Source: JAAOZP01 sp964635675
GTDB lineage: Archaea; Thermoproteota; EX4484-205; JAAOZP01
Assembly (NCBI GenBank): GCA_964635675.1
Contig: CAZWPT010000004.1
Coordinates: forward strand, 1-64,000
Direction: 5' to 3'
Length of the DNA: 64,000 nucleotides
The position numbers were made by a program, and so were the translations under genes. Below the pieces are notes generated by a model that was not told the origin of the DNA, did no database searches, and was given only the letters and a program-made list of their open reading frames with translations. Within the stretch, counting starts at the first letter, position 1. Every line of letters begins with the position of its first letter. Below are positions 17,622 through 25,750 of the stretch, one piece after another.

Positions 17622-18881
17622 GTGAAGATAGGGGTTTTTGCCGACACCCATATAGGGAGAAACATACCTAGAGAGGTCGGCGAACTCAGGAGAAACGCTT
17701 ATCGCCACGCCTTCGCTCAGGCTATTAATATTTTCATAAAGGAGAAAGTGGAATGCGTGTTCCATGCGGGAGACCTTTTTGAGAAACGTAGCATGATATC
17801 TGAGGACAGTGTTTTCGTCAAGGAAGAGTTGCAGCGCTTGGTCAACTCTATTCGCGAGGAACACGGTGGAGAAGTATCCGTATTCCTCATTAGGGGGAAC
17901 CATGACGGTGCCCTTGACAATAATGCTCTGGATTTCGTTAAGCATCCTCTCGCAAAATATCTTAAGGTGGTTGGTGAGGCTGCGATAAAGGGGGAGGAGG
18001 AATCCTATTTTTTCAACGGCATCCGGTTAATAGGGCTGCCTTACCATCCATACATATCGCGTGTCTTCAAGAATGTCAAGAACGTAATCCAGAGAGGGTT
18101 TAAGAAAGAGGGAGAGGTTAAGATTCTCGCAATACACAATTTTATTCAGGGGTATCACGAGGTTCCTCCGGGAGTCCCGCCGCATAACTATCTCACAGTA
18201 AGGGATTTCGACGAGCTTGGAGTCAATATCGTTTTAGCCGGACACTATCATGGGAGGGTTAACCCGATGGAGAGTACCGGGACGCTTTTCCTAACGCCTG
18301 GTGCAACTGAGGCAGTCGACCTTTCTGATGAAGGCCCGTTCGGCGTCTACGTGCTGGAAGGGAGACAAGTAAAGTTCCTGCCAATAAAGCCTCTGCATGA
18401 AATACGCAACATTAAAGTGGATTCAAAGGGCGCGGTGAAACCTTGTGAATGGTTCATCGAGCAGTCTGCTCGCGAGATAGACGCCTACTCCTCAGATCTT
18501 CAGGCGAGGAGTATTGATGGGATGCTTCGCCTAGTTTTAATCGGGTACACTGAGAATGACCCGCATAACATAGACATGTCTCTCCGGAGGGAGATTGAGA
18601 AGAAAACCGTTTCAACCAGGTTGCTGCATGTCGACTTGGTTAACCGTGTTGAAGATGTTAGGCAGAGAGCAGTATTCTCCAGGCTTGGCAGTGGTCTCGA
18701 CTACGCGATGGAGATTTTGAAATCACTCGGGGAGATGTCGGATGAAGCGATGAAGATCGTGGATGAGCTAAGTATAACTCTCGATGAAAAGGCAAGTCAG
18801 AGAACAGGGCTTCTCACAGACTCCGATAGGAGCCGCTTCGTAAAACGCTGGGTTCAGATTTTAGATAAGGCGGGTGGTTGA
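17622..18881 (+). CDS. mre11: Mre11 DNA repair nuclease
   Basis: The product has 419 residues and starts at GTG after a GGTGAG site. The metallophosphoesterase motifs appear in order: FADTHIG (DxH), HAGDLFE (GDxF), IRGNHD, AIHNFI and LAGHYHG. A C-terminal capping and Rad50-binding region follows. Mre11 and Rad50 form the complex that recognises and processes double-strand breaks. The 3' end overlaps the extreme 5' end of rad50, as in other archaeal operons. Confidence 0.95.
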   Translation: MKIGVFADTHIGRNIPREVGELRRNAYRHAFAQAINIFIKEKVECVFHAGDLFEKRSMISEDSVFVKEELQRLVNSIREEHGGEVSVFLIRGNHDGALDNNALDFVKHPLAKYLKVVGEAAIKGEEESYFFNGIRLIGLPYHPYISRVFKNVKNVIQRGFKKEGEVKILAIHNFIQGYHEVPPGVPPHNYLTVRDFDELGVNIVLAGHYHGRVNPMESTGTLFLTPGATEAVDLSDEGPFGVYVLEGRQVKFLPIKPLHEIRNIKVDSKGAVKPCEWFIEQSAREIDAYSSDLQARSIDGMLRLVLIGYTENDPHNIDMSLRREIEKKTVSTRLLHVDLVNRVEDVRQRAVFSRLGSGLDYAMEILKSLGEMSDEAMKIVDELSITLDEKASQRTGLLTDSDRSRFVKRWVQILDKAGG

Positions 18882-18882
18882 A

Positions 18883-20874
18883 ATGAATGGCTTAATCGAA
18901 ACGCTTAGACTCCGAAACCTGGAGCGTTACAGGAGTGTTCAGCTGGATTTCTCAGCTGGGCTTAACCTCATAAAAGGTAGGAATTCAACGGGTAAAACTA
19001 CTCTGCTCAACGCATTGACGTTCGCGCTTTTCGGCGAAGTGCCGGAGGCTAGGCCGAAGCTACTGGTTTCAAAGCTGCCGGGCTCAGGGGAGATGAGTAT
19101 CTACGTAAGGTTCAGGAGCCCGGTTAGCGGCCAGATTGTTGAAGTTGAGAGGAGGGGTGGTTTAGACAGGAACGGGGATTACAGGACAGGGGAAAGACTG
19201 CTCCGGATCGACGGTAAAAACGTGTCTCTGGAGAGCGAGGAGGACTTGAGGAGCAGGATTACTGAACTTCTCGGGATGAGTTTAAGGAAGTTTATCAACC
19301 TGGTCTATATTAGGCAGGGTGGGTTAACCGAGATACTGGAGCCGCAGAGAGAACGCATGGATTCAGTACTGGGGATAACGCTGTTAAGAGAGCTGCGTGA
19401 ACAGTTAGATGGAGCACGGAGAGAGCTCGAGAGGTTTAACGGGAAGGATGTTGCAACCGAGCTTCAGAATATTGAGGAACGGGTGCCGGAGCTCGATTCC
19501 AGCCTAAGACAGATGGATGAAGACATTGGCCAGTTGATTAGCGAGGTTCAGGATCTTGAAAACCTTTTGAAGAAGGCTGAATCAACAGAGTTAACCGAGC
19601 TTCTCAAATGCATTAAGAAGAGGGAGGAGATTGAGGAGGAGCTGAAGAAGATTTCTTCAAGGAGTCAAGAGCTTCTGGAGCATGCCGGCGTCTCTTCGAT
19701 TGAGGAGTTGGAGGAAAAAATGAGTCTAAATGGTAAGGAGCTGGAAACGCTGAAAGCAGCGAGAAACAGTTTGAAGAAGGAGCTTGATGCATCAATGGAG
19801 AAATGGTTAAGCGTGAAAAGCCGTGTTGAAAACCTTGCGAGGCAAGTAAGGGAGCGCGAGTCTCTCGCTGGAAGCGGGGCTTCTAAATGCCCAACGTGCG
19901 GCCAAGACCTGCAACCCGCTGTAATCCAGAGGATTCTGGAGGAGGATCGCGGCTCGTTAGCCAGGGCTAGTCTCGAGGAGGCTGAGGCGAGGAAGGTTTA
20001 CGAGATGAAAAACGTTGAGCTTCAAAAACTTGTTGAAAAAATAAACACTGCTGAAGGCGAGTATTCAAGGATGAGGGCCCTGAGAAACCGTCTAAAAGAG
20101 TATTTGGATTCCGCTGAAGCCCGCGTGAAAATAAGGAGTGAAACCCTAGCTATGATAAAGGAGAAGCTAACAGTCCTTGAACTGCCTTTCACCCACGAGG
20201 ATCCTGAACTGAAGCTGAAGCTAGCCCAGCAGCTCCCCCTCCAGCCAGAGGAGTTGGCCAAGAGGAGGAGTGAGCTTGCTGAGAAGAAGAAGATTTTAGA
20301 GAAGAAGAAGAGTATTAGAGCGGATACCAGTAAGAAACTAGAGGACTATAGGAGGCTGCTCAACGAGCTTAAAAGAAGGGTGGAGAAGGCTGGTCTCGCG
20401 CACAGGCTTTCTCAACTCTTCGACCAGGCTGTTGAAACTAGAAGGAGGGAACTGATAAAACGCATAGAGTTTCGAGCATTAGAATACTATAGGGCTATGA
20501 CGGATCAGCATGTTTACGACGCTATAATCATAAACCCGGAGGACTATTCTGTTTCAGTGCATCCGAAAGGATTGACAGATCCTATTCCTGCAAGCAGAGT
20601 TGGGGGAGGGCATCAAACTATTTTAGCCCTAGCCATACGCCTCGCGCTCCTCGATGCGCTAAACCTGAATTCACTGCTGATACTGGATGAACCAACCTAC
20701 GGTGTTGACTCAGAAAACCTTCCCCAGGTTGCAAGCTACATAGGCGAAGCATCTAAGCAACTCTCTCAAATGATACTCGTAACCCACTACAATATTTGTG
20801 AGGAAGAAGCTTCAAACATTATAGAAGTAACTGTTCAAGAAGACGGTTCTTCTAAGGCTGAGATTAAAACATAG
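18883..20874 (+). CDS. rad50: Rad50 ATPase, short form with atypical signature motif
   Basis: The product has about 663 residues. An SMC/Rad50 head (Walker A GRNSTGKTT near residue 33), coiled-coil arms with a zinc hook CPTCGQD at ~336, and a C-terminal head (Walker B LLILDEPTYGVD) are all present. It is shorter than the usual 850-900 residues, so the arms are short. The ABC signature, normally SGGE/Q, reads RVGGGHQ here. A GTG 9 bases upstream is in frame and overlaps the mre11 stop; I prefer the ATG because GGTGG lies just before it. It is the last gene of the operon. Confidence 0.9.
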   Translation: MNGLIETLRLRNLERYRSVQLDFSAGLNLIKGRNSTGKTTLLNALTFALFGEVPEARPKLLVSKLPGSGEMSIYVRFRSPVSGQIVEVERRGGLDRNGDYRTGERLLRIDGKNVSLESEEDLRSRITELLGMSLRKFINLVYIRQGGLTEILEPQRERMDSVLGITLLRELREQLDGARRELERFNGKDVATELQNIEERVPELDSSLRQMDEDIGQLISEVQDLENLLKKAESTELTELLKCIKKREEIEEELKKISSRSQELLEHAGVSSIEELEEKMSLNGKELETLKAARNSLKKELDASMEKWLSVKSRVENLARQVRERESLAGSGASKCPTCGQDLQPAVIQRILEEDRGSLARASLEEAEARKVYEMKNVELQKLVEKINTAEGEYSRMRALRNRLKEYLDSAEARVKIRSETLAMIKEKLTVLELPFTHEDPELKLKLAQQLPLQPEELAKRRSELAEKKKILEKKKSIRADTSKKLEDYRRLLNELKRRVEKAGLAHRLSQLFDQAVETRRRELIKRIEFRALEYYRAMTDQHVYDAIIINPEDYSVSVHPKGLTDPIPASRVGGGHQTILALAIRLALLDALNLNSLLILDEPTYGVDSENLPQVASYIGEASKQLSQMILVTHYNICEEEASNIIEVTVQEDGSSKAEIKT

Positions 20875-21397
20875 AGCATGCGAATGTATTTTTTCAAAAA
20901 TTCTTTCTACGGCCGACTTTAGAAATTTAAAAGCTCAATCAGCCAGATGTGATAACGTTAGAAAGTAGTATGCTTATTTAACCCAGACGCTTAGACGCAC
21001 TATTCGTATTGTTTAATCCCAAAGCTCATCTAGCTTGATCGGCTTATCGGATAGGATCACTGCCTATTTGTTCTATCCAACAGGATCATTGAGCGAGAAG
21101 GGCCGTTGCCGATTTTTATGCGTCGTAGACCGAAACAGACCTCTGCTTTAAGGTCAGTCAAATCGTAAATCATTGAGGACAATGTCCCGCGCGCTACTCT
21201 CCTGTCTTATAGGGCTTCTAGACCTTTTAGAGTACATCTAGTCAAACAAGTATCATTAAGTCGATTCCCATCCTAAACCACTCAGACTAAGAGTCTCGAT
21301 AAGGGTTGCAGTGAGTATTGATATCGTGTTCACATAACTTGGAGCGTGAGATTAAAACTTATATTCCGGAGTGGCCATCGGTTACTGTTGGTTGAGC
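20875..21397. other. Gene-poor interval with possible decayed coding sequence
   Basis: No intact gene was found over ~520 bases. On the minus strand, a 38-codon open frame at 21057-21173 starts MIYDLTDLKAEVCFGLRR and ends LLDRTNRQ before a stop. Translations either side also look protein-like in broken pieces, suggesting a decayed gene of unknown family. A TATA-like AACTTATATT near 21358 probably serves the flavodoxin-like gene. No tRNA or other RNA structure was recognised. Confidence 0.35.
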
Positions 21398-21877
21398 ATG
21401 AGGGTGTTAGTAACCTACTACTCTGAAACTGGAAACACGGAAAGGATGGCGAGAGCCGTAGCCGAGGGGGCGAAGGAGGTTAAGGGTGTTACTGCCTCTC
21501 TTAAGCGTGTTGAGGAAACCTCTTTAGGAGACTTGGTGGAGTCGGATGTTATAATAGTTGGGTCGCCAACCTACTACGGGTTGATGGCGGCTCCTGTGAA
21601 AAGGCTTTTGGATGAAAGCGTTAAGATACATGGGAAGCTTGAGGGAAAGGTTGGTGGTGCCTTCACATCCTCCGGGGGGAGTGCAACAGGGGCTGAAACA
21701 ACCATCATGTCGATACTGCAGGCCCTGCTTGTCCACGGTATGATTATTCAGGGGGACGCGGAGGATAAGCACTACGGGGTTGCCTGCGTCGGGAAGCCTG
21801 GTGAAGAGGACTTGGAGCTATGTAGAAGAATGGGTAGGAGGCTGGCGGAGCTGGCTTCACGCCTGGTTAAGGACTAG
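21398..21877 (+). CDS. Flavodoxin-like / WrbA-type FMN protein
   Basis: The product has about 159 residues from the ATG (MRVLVTYYSETGNTERMA). The FMN phosphate loop YSETGNT and the isoalloxazine-contact loop SPTYYG (~48) are clear, and GGAFTSSGGSATGAE carries the third loop. The length matches flavodoxin-fold NAD(P)H:quinone oxidoreductases of the WrbA type or plain flavodoxins. It would act as a cytosolic electron carrier or quinone reductase. A longer frame upstream (MAIGYCWLS) is unlikely to be used, since the flavodoxin fold begins at MRVLV. It is convergent with the GAF protein gene, 5 bases away. Confidence 0.85.
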   Translation: MRVLVTYYSETGNTERMARAVAEGAKEVKGVTASLKRVEETSLGDLVESDVIIVGSPTYYGLMAAPVKRLLDESVKIHGKLEGKVGGAFTSSGGSATGAETTIMSILQALLVHGMIIQGDAEDKHYGVACVGKPGEEDLELCRRMGRRLAELASRLVKD

Positions 21878-21882
21878 CTATA

Positions 21883-22344
21883 CTAGGCTTTCTTCGCCGC
21901 CAGCTTTTCTGAAATTATTCTCGCAACTTCTTCAAGCAGTACCCTGTCCTCGTCATCAAAAGCGTTCAACAGGTGACTGTCTACATCAATCTCTCCCGCT
22001 ACTTTCTTCCCAAGAAGTATTGGAACGACGATTTCGGACCTGGTGGACGGGAAGCATTCAATATATCTTTCCTCCTTGCTGACGTCTGGAACAATGATCG
22101 TCTCGCCTTTCTGAGCAACCAGGCCGCAAACACCCTCCCCAATCCTTATCTTTACGTGACTCGTCTCCTCGTCGCCTGAAAAAGCACGCAGCACTAGGAA
22201 CCCGTTTTCCACCATGTATATTCCGACCCAAGTATAGTGTTTTCTGAAACTCCTAAGCTTGTCTAAGATCCTTTTCAGGAACTCGTCAATGTTTTCCGAC
22301 GGCAGCCCCCTGATGTACTCGATGATGCTGGGCACCTCGGTCAA
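21883..22344 (-). CDS. GAF-domain protein, free methionine-(R)-sulfoxide reductase-like
   Basis: The product has 153 residues, a single GAF domain. The arrangement IGEGVCGLVA (Cys73), VPDVSKEERYIECFPS (Cys97), SEIVVPIL and GEIDVDS follows the fRMsr family, which reduces free methionine-R-sulfoxide. Of the three cysteines used by bacterial fRMsr, the one in GVCG and the one in the HIACD position are present. The first (IACV in E. coli) is replaced by TSHV. The enzyme could use a two-cysteine mechanism or be a ligand-binding GAF protein. It is in line with the tautomerase gene just upstream. Confidence 0.7.
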   Translation of the reverse strand: MTEVPSIIEYIRGLPSENIDEFLKRILDKLRSFRKHYTWVGIYMVENGFLVLRAFSGDEETSHVKIRIGEGVCGLVAQKGETIIVPDVSKEERYIECFPSTRSEIVVPILLGKKVAGEIDVDSHLLNAFDDEDRVLLEEVARIISEKLAAKKA

Positions 22345-22361
22345 TAGACACCCCGTTTTTC

Positions 22362-22550
22362 CTAAGGCTTTATCTTTGAAGCCTGCTGGCCGTTAAGCCC
22401 CCAGTTGCTCCTCGGGACATCGTGTATTATTATGTTAAGCCACTCCGGCCTAACCCCTATCTCCTCGAAGGCTCTCGTAATCCCTTTTATAAGCTTCTCC
22501 TTCTGCTCCTCAGAACGGCCCTCCCACATTTCAACTATAACCACGGGCAT
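22362..22550 (-). CDS. 4-oxalocrotonate tautomerase-family protein
   Basis: The product has 62 residues. Translation from this ATG puts Pro directly after Met (MPVVIVEMWEGRS), giving the catalytic Pro1 of 4-OT enzymes, with Arg in the EGRS position. GGTGGTTAGG sits directly upstream. A longer in-frame start exists upstream but would bury Pro1 inside the chain and so disable the enzyme. The C-terminal part (DVPRSNWGLNGQQAS) matches the 4-OT family. It lies 17 bases upstream of the GAF protein gene, probably in one transcript. Confidence 0.85.
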   Translation of the reverse strand: MPVVIVEMWEGRSEEQKEKLIKGITRAFEEIGVRPEWLNIIIHDVPRSNWGLNGQQASKIKP

Positions 22551-22653
22551 CCTAACCACCCTGTACCTCCTTGTGTGAAACATCATATTTAGGTTTTTAT
22601 CAATTAACAGGTTAAAACCGACAGCCAGGCTCATGAAGGTAAATCAGGGTGGG

Positions 22654-23496
22654 TTAGGAGCCTGCCTGCAGTACTAGGACCGTGAGTATATAAGTGCACC
22701 TGGTCTCGCTCCACTCAGCATAAGGGAAGAAGGCTTCTAAAACATACGTGCCTGCCTCGTTGAAAGCATAGTTGTACTCGGATTCGACAGCTCCACCTGC
22801 TTTTAAAACACGGTTTTGAATAACCTGCACGCATGGTTTTTCAGGATCGTGGCCAACCGGGTAGAGCTCGATTATCCCGCCGCCCGGGGTCTGAAGACGT
22901 ATTTTGAAATCCGGGCTACACGGCGTTGGGGCAGCGTAGGTGAAATCCTCCTGCGCCGGGTTAAAAGCCATTGCAAGTATTTTCAAAGTTTCACCCTTGT
23001 TGATGACCAGCTTATCCGTCTTCAAGTAGAAAACTATTTTCGAGTAGCCTGATGCGAAACTGTTCAATTCTAGCAGCAGGCTGGCGAGGTAGTGGAGTTC
23101 TCCAGGCGGTTCTCCGCTGACATCCGTCCAATAATAGGTTACTGTCCTACCCTTGCTGTAAATAGTCAGGTTGTAAATGAAATAGTCTGCCCCGCTTCCA
23201 GGATCAAGTTTTAAGCCATCCGGGTATGCTTCGAGAAGAGTCTTCATCCTGTGCAGCAATTCGTCGTTTGTTGAAATTGGTACTACTGAGGAGCCGCTCC
23301 TGTTCCTAGCAGGGTCGTTAAAGACAATGCTTCTGTTCGAATAATACTCGTATTTTTCACGCTTGGCCCAAAAACCGCCTGAAACCGTTAACTCCATTAT
23401 TTTCTCCGGCTTTCTTTGAAAACCGATTATAATGATTGTTGCAGCAGCCAGCACCACCAGTACCCCTAGAAAAACCTTCAGTTTCAACCCGTTCAT
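22654..23496 (-). CDS. Membrane-anchored extracellular protein of unknown function
   Basis: The product has 280 residues. A single N-terminal hydrophobic helix (~6-26) is followed by an all-beta ectodomain. The C-terminal ~120 residues (DKLVINKGETLKILAMAF, then VLKAGGAVESEYNYAFNEAGTYVLEAFF) have the strand pattern of an Ig-like or BsuPI-like domain. No catalytic motif was recognised. It is co-oriented with the downstream tautomerase and GAF genes, but the ~100-base gap makes co-transcription uncertain. Confidence 0.6.
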   Translation of the reverse strand: MNGLKLKVFLGVLVVLAAATIIIIGFQRKPEKIMELTVSGGFWAKREKYEYYSNRSIVFNDPARNRSGSSVVPISTNDELLHRMKTLLEAYPDGLKLDPGSGADYFIYNLTIYSKGRTVTYYWTDVSGEPPGELHYLASLLLELNSFASGYSKIVFYLKTDKLVINKGETLKILAMAFNPAQEDFTYAAPTPCSPDFKIRLQTPGGGIIELYPVGHDPEKPCVQVIQNRVLKAGGAVESEYNYAFNEAGTYVLEAFFPYAEWSETRCTYILTVLVLQAGS

Positions 23497-23608
23497 AATG
23501 CTTACTCAACGAGTCTAGGGGTATATAATGCTATTTTTTAGAACACTAGCCCATTAGGCTTTAATCGGCTAAAGACTTATTTCCCATATCCGACAATGAA
23601 TATTCAAA

Positions 23609-24652
23609 ATGTCAGGCCGGAAACAAATGGAGAGGCTTCTCTCTGCTTTAGAAGGGTTGACAAAGACCATCGCGTTGGAGACCGACGTGGGTTCAGCAAT
23701 AGTTACAGAGTACGGTGCCAGAGTGCTCGGCGTATTCGTCGGCGATAGGCAAAACCCCTTCTGGGTTTCGAAGAATCTGCAAGCGGTAATAAGCAGCGGG
23801 GAGTGGAACATCGGGGGAAACAGGCTCTGGGTTTCTCCTGAGAGAAGGTTCTACTATCGGAGGCCTGAATGCTTTGAAGAATGGCTGTGCCAGTCTTCAC
23901 TCGACCCTGGAGGCTGGTCAATAGCCAGCTCCAGCATAAAAAGCGTGAATCTCGATGGGGAGGCGGAGCTAGAGGATTTCGCGAGCCAAACTAGGGTGCA
24001 CATTTCTTTTTCGAGGCAGATCTCAATCCGTGGCGAAAGCATCAGGAAGGGCTTAGAGTATGTGGGGCTTAGGGTCAGGGACGCTATGGCGGCTAGGGGG
24101 GAGGTTAAAAACGGGGTTAACCTTTGGTCTTTAACACAGGTGCGTCCCGGGGAGAGTAGGAGTGGCACAGTAATTATCCCTACGCGCAGAGGCGCTAAGC
24201 CAATACACTACTTCGGGAAAATACCGGGAGACAGGTTGAGGGTCTCCAGCGACCATGTCTCGTTTAAAATAGACGGTGTCGCCATCTATAAGCTGGGCAT
24301 AGCTCCGGAGGATATTCTTCAGCCAGGCTGCTCAAGAATAATTTATTATGTGGAGCACGGGAAGAACGAGGTTTTCCTCATATCCATGGGGACCATGATG
24401 GCCCCGGTTAGCCAAGAGGAGTGTCTCGACGCGGCGAAGGCTGACCCAGATGGTCCGAAGGGATGTGTTCAGTCCTACAATTCTGGCCCAGACCTGTGTT
24501 TCGGAGAGATTGAGCTTCACTTTAAGCCGGCTGTTAGAGTCAAGGATTTCCACGTATCATACGCTGACTACGATATAGAGGTTTTCGCAGGGAAGCGTGG
24601 GGAGGTATTGAGGTTTCTGAAGAGGATTGTTCCAAAGCCTTTTCTTTTTTGA
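23609..24652 (+). CDS. Predicted beta-sandwich protein, possibly galactose-mutarotase-like
   Basis: The product has 347 residues with no signal peptide or membrane helix and high beta content. EYGARVLGVFV near the N-terminus and GGNRLWVSPERRF (~72-84) recall aldose-1-epimerase-fold proteins, in which GG-R-W...PE lines the sugar pocket. HYFGKIPGDRL and EHGKNEVFLISMGTM lie further on. The fold assignment is inference from these motifs; the reaction is unknown. It would suit the sugar-metabolism setting of the region. Confidence 0.55.
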   Translation: MSGRKQMERLLSALEGLTKTIALETDVGSAIVTEYGARVLGVFVGDRQNPFWVSKNLQAVISSGEWNIGGNRLWVSPERRFYYRRPECFEEWLCQSSLDPGGWSIASSSIKSVNLDGEAELEDFASQTRVHISFSRQISIRGESIRKGLEYVGLRVRDAMAARGEVKNGVNLWSLTQVRPGESRSGTVIIPTRRGAKPIHYFGKIPGDRLRVSSDHVSFKIDGVAIYKLGIAPEDILQPGCSRIIYYVEHGKNEVFLISMGTMMAPVSQEECLDAAKADPDGPKGCVQSYNSGPDLCFGEIELHFKPAVRVKDFHVSYADYDIEVFAGKRGEVLRFLKRIVPKPFLF

Positions 24653-24668
24653 AGCCTACTACTCCTCT

Positions 24669-25481
24669 TTAAACGTTGAAATCCACCACGTCGTGTCTTA
24701 ATTCTCCACCGTCGACCCAGCATACGAGTAAATTATTGTTTTTCAACGGAACCCAGTTTCCCCTCACTGTTTTCTCAGACGCGACTACAAGGTGATCAGT
24801 GTTAATTTTGAAACACATTTCGTATACCGGGGCATCTCCATAGCACATTGATGAGCCAGGATTATACAGGTATCTCGTGAAGGCATAGAGCTTGCTGCCG
24901 TCTGAGAATATTGTGTTTAAACTTGTGAACGGGGCTTCAAACCTGCTCACCTTCTCCTCTGCAAATATTTCCATAAGTGTCTGCTCAACCTTTCTGAAGG
25001 CGGTGACTACATCCCCCTCTTTCTCGATTAGGCTGAGTAGCAGGTAGAAGTACACCTCGCTGTCGTTCCGTCCCTTCACCAGCCTCGCGTATGAGCCTAG
25101 CCTTCTTGAAACCTCGTCAGGAATATTGATCGTGCCGTTGTGGGCTAAAACGTATTTCGAGTGGTTGAACGGCTGAGAGTTTTCAAGCGATATAAGCATT
25201 TCTCGCGCTAACCCCCTAGGGTTGCTGGCTTTCCTCACGTGCGCGATGATTATCCGGCCCTTCGCAGCTTTAGCAGCCTTCTCAAAGCTGTCTCTATCCT
25301 CGTAAACCGGTTTATCGCTTTTGAAGACTATTGGGTTACTCCCCCCAGGGTAGAAACCTATCCCCCAGCCGTCTGACTGCCTTCCTTTAAACGCCTGGGT
25401 GAAGAGGGAGCATTCCGTGTTTAAAAGATGTTGCTCAACACTGCCGGTTCCGACGAAAACTGCTCCCAAGAGCCTGCACAT
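24669..25481 (-). CDS. Class II glutamine amidotransferase-like protein
   Basis: The product has 270 residues. The N-terminus MCRLLGAVF places the nucleophile Cys directly after the initiator Met, as in Ntn-type amidotransferases. GWGIGFYPGG, IAHVRKAS (glutamine-binding Arg), ENSQPF, LAHNGTI and NDSEVYFYLLL follow the YafJ/EgtC-like branch. No synthase domain is attached, so the acceptor substrate is unknown. Convergent with the preceding gene, with a 16-base gap. Confidence 0.85.
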   Translation of the reverse strand: MCRLLGAVFVGTGSVEQHLLNTECSLFTQAFKGRQSDGWGIGFYPGGSNPIVFKSDKPVYEDRDSFEKAAKAAKGRIIIAHVRKASNPRGLAREMLISLENSQPFNHSKYVLAHNGTINIPDEVSRRLGSYARLVKGRNDSEVYFYLLLSLIEKEGDVVTAFRKVEQTLMEIFAEEKVSRFEAPFTSLNTIFSDGSKLYAFTRYLYNPGSSMCYGDAPVYEMCFKINTDHLVVASEKTVRGNWVPLKNNNLLVCWVDGGELRHDVVDFNV

Positions 25482-25750
25482 AGCTCATTCTCTACCGGGA
25501 GGTGTTTTTAGCTTTTCCTAAAGCGAGGGCTGCATAGAGGCTTAACGGGCAGGCGCATAATGCCTAGCGCGCTAGGTTTTTCTTAGCAAGCATGGGAGAC
25601 ATTTTTGCAGGATGCTTTGCATCCAGTTTGCCTTGTTTAAAATCCTGGCGAGATGAATAGGTTACTGCTAGTGATGGAAGCTGGTTTGACGCAGCCCCTG
25701 ACCCTGCTTAGAATAGGTTTTTAAACGCGTATCGATTGTTTGAAACTAAT
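25482..25750. other. Intergenic region with a perfect palindrome and T-run
   Basis: CCTAGCGCGCTAGG (25563-25576) is a perfect 14-base palindrome followed on the plus strand by five T. It could form a short hairpin terminator or be an operator for the divergent genes. No gene was found. A TTTTTAAAC element near 25727 lies about 25 bases before the GTG start of the flippase gene. Confidence 0.4.

Noticed and set aside
16059..20874. Defence-island reading of the HerA/NurA/Mre11/Rad50 genes (for example a HerA-based anti-phage system)
   Set aside because: Gene order and motifs are those of the normal archaeal DNA end-processing operon, and no defence genes flank it.
21050..21080. Hairpin GGATAG ... 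CTATCC in the gap after rad50
   Set aside because: Six-base stem with a long loop, no T-run and no conserved context; not distinguishable from chance.
25650..25701. Possible C/D box small RNA (GAGATGA ... TGATGGA ... CTGA)
   Set aside because: The C box deviates from RUGAUGA, the internal D' box is only CTGC at poor spacing, and the flanks do not pair into a terminal stem.
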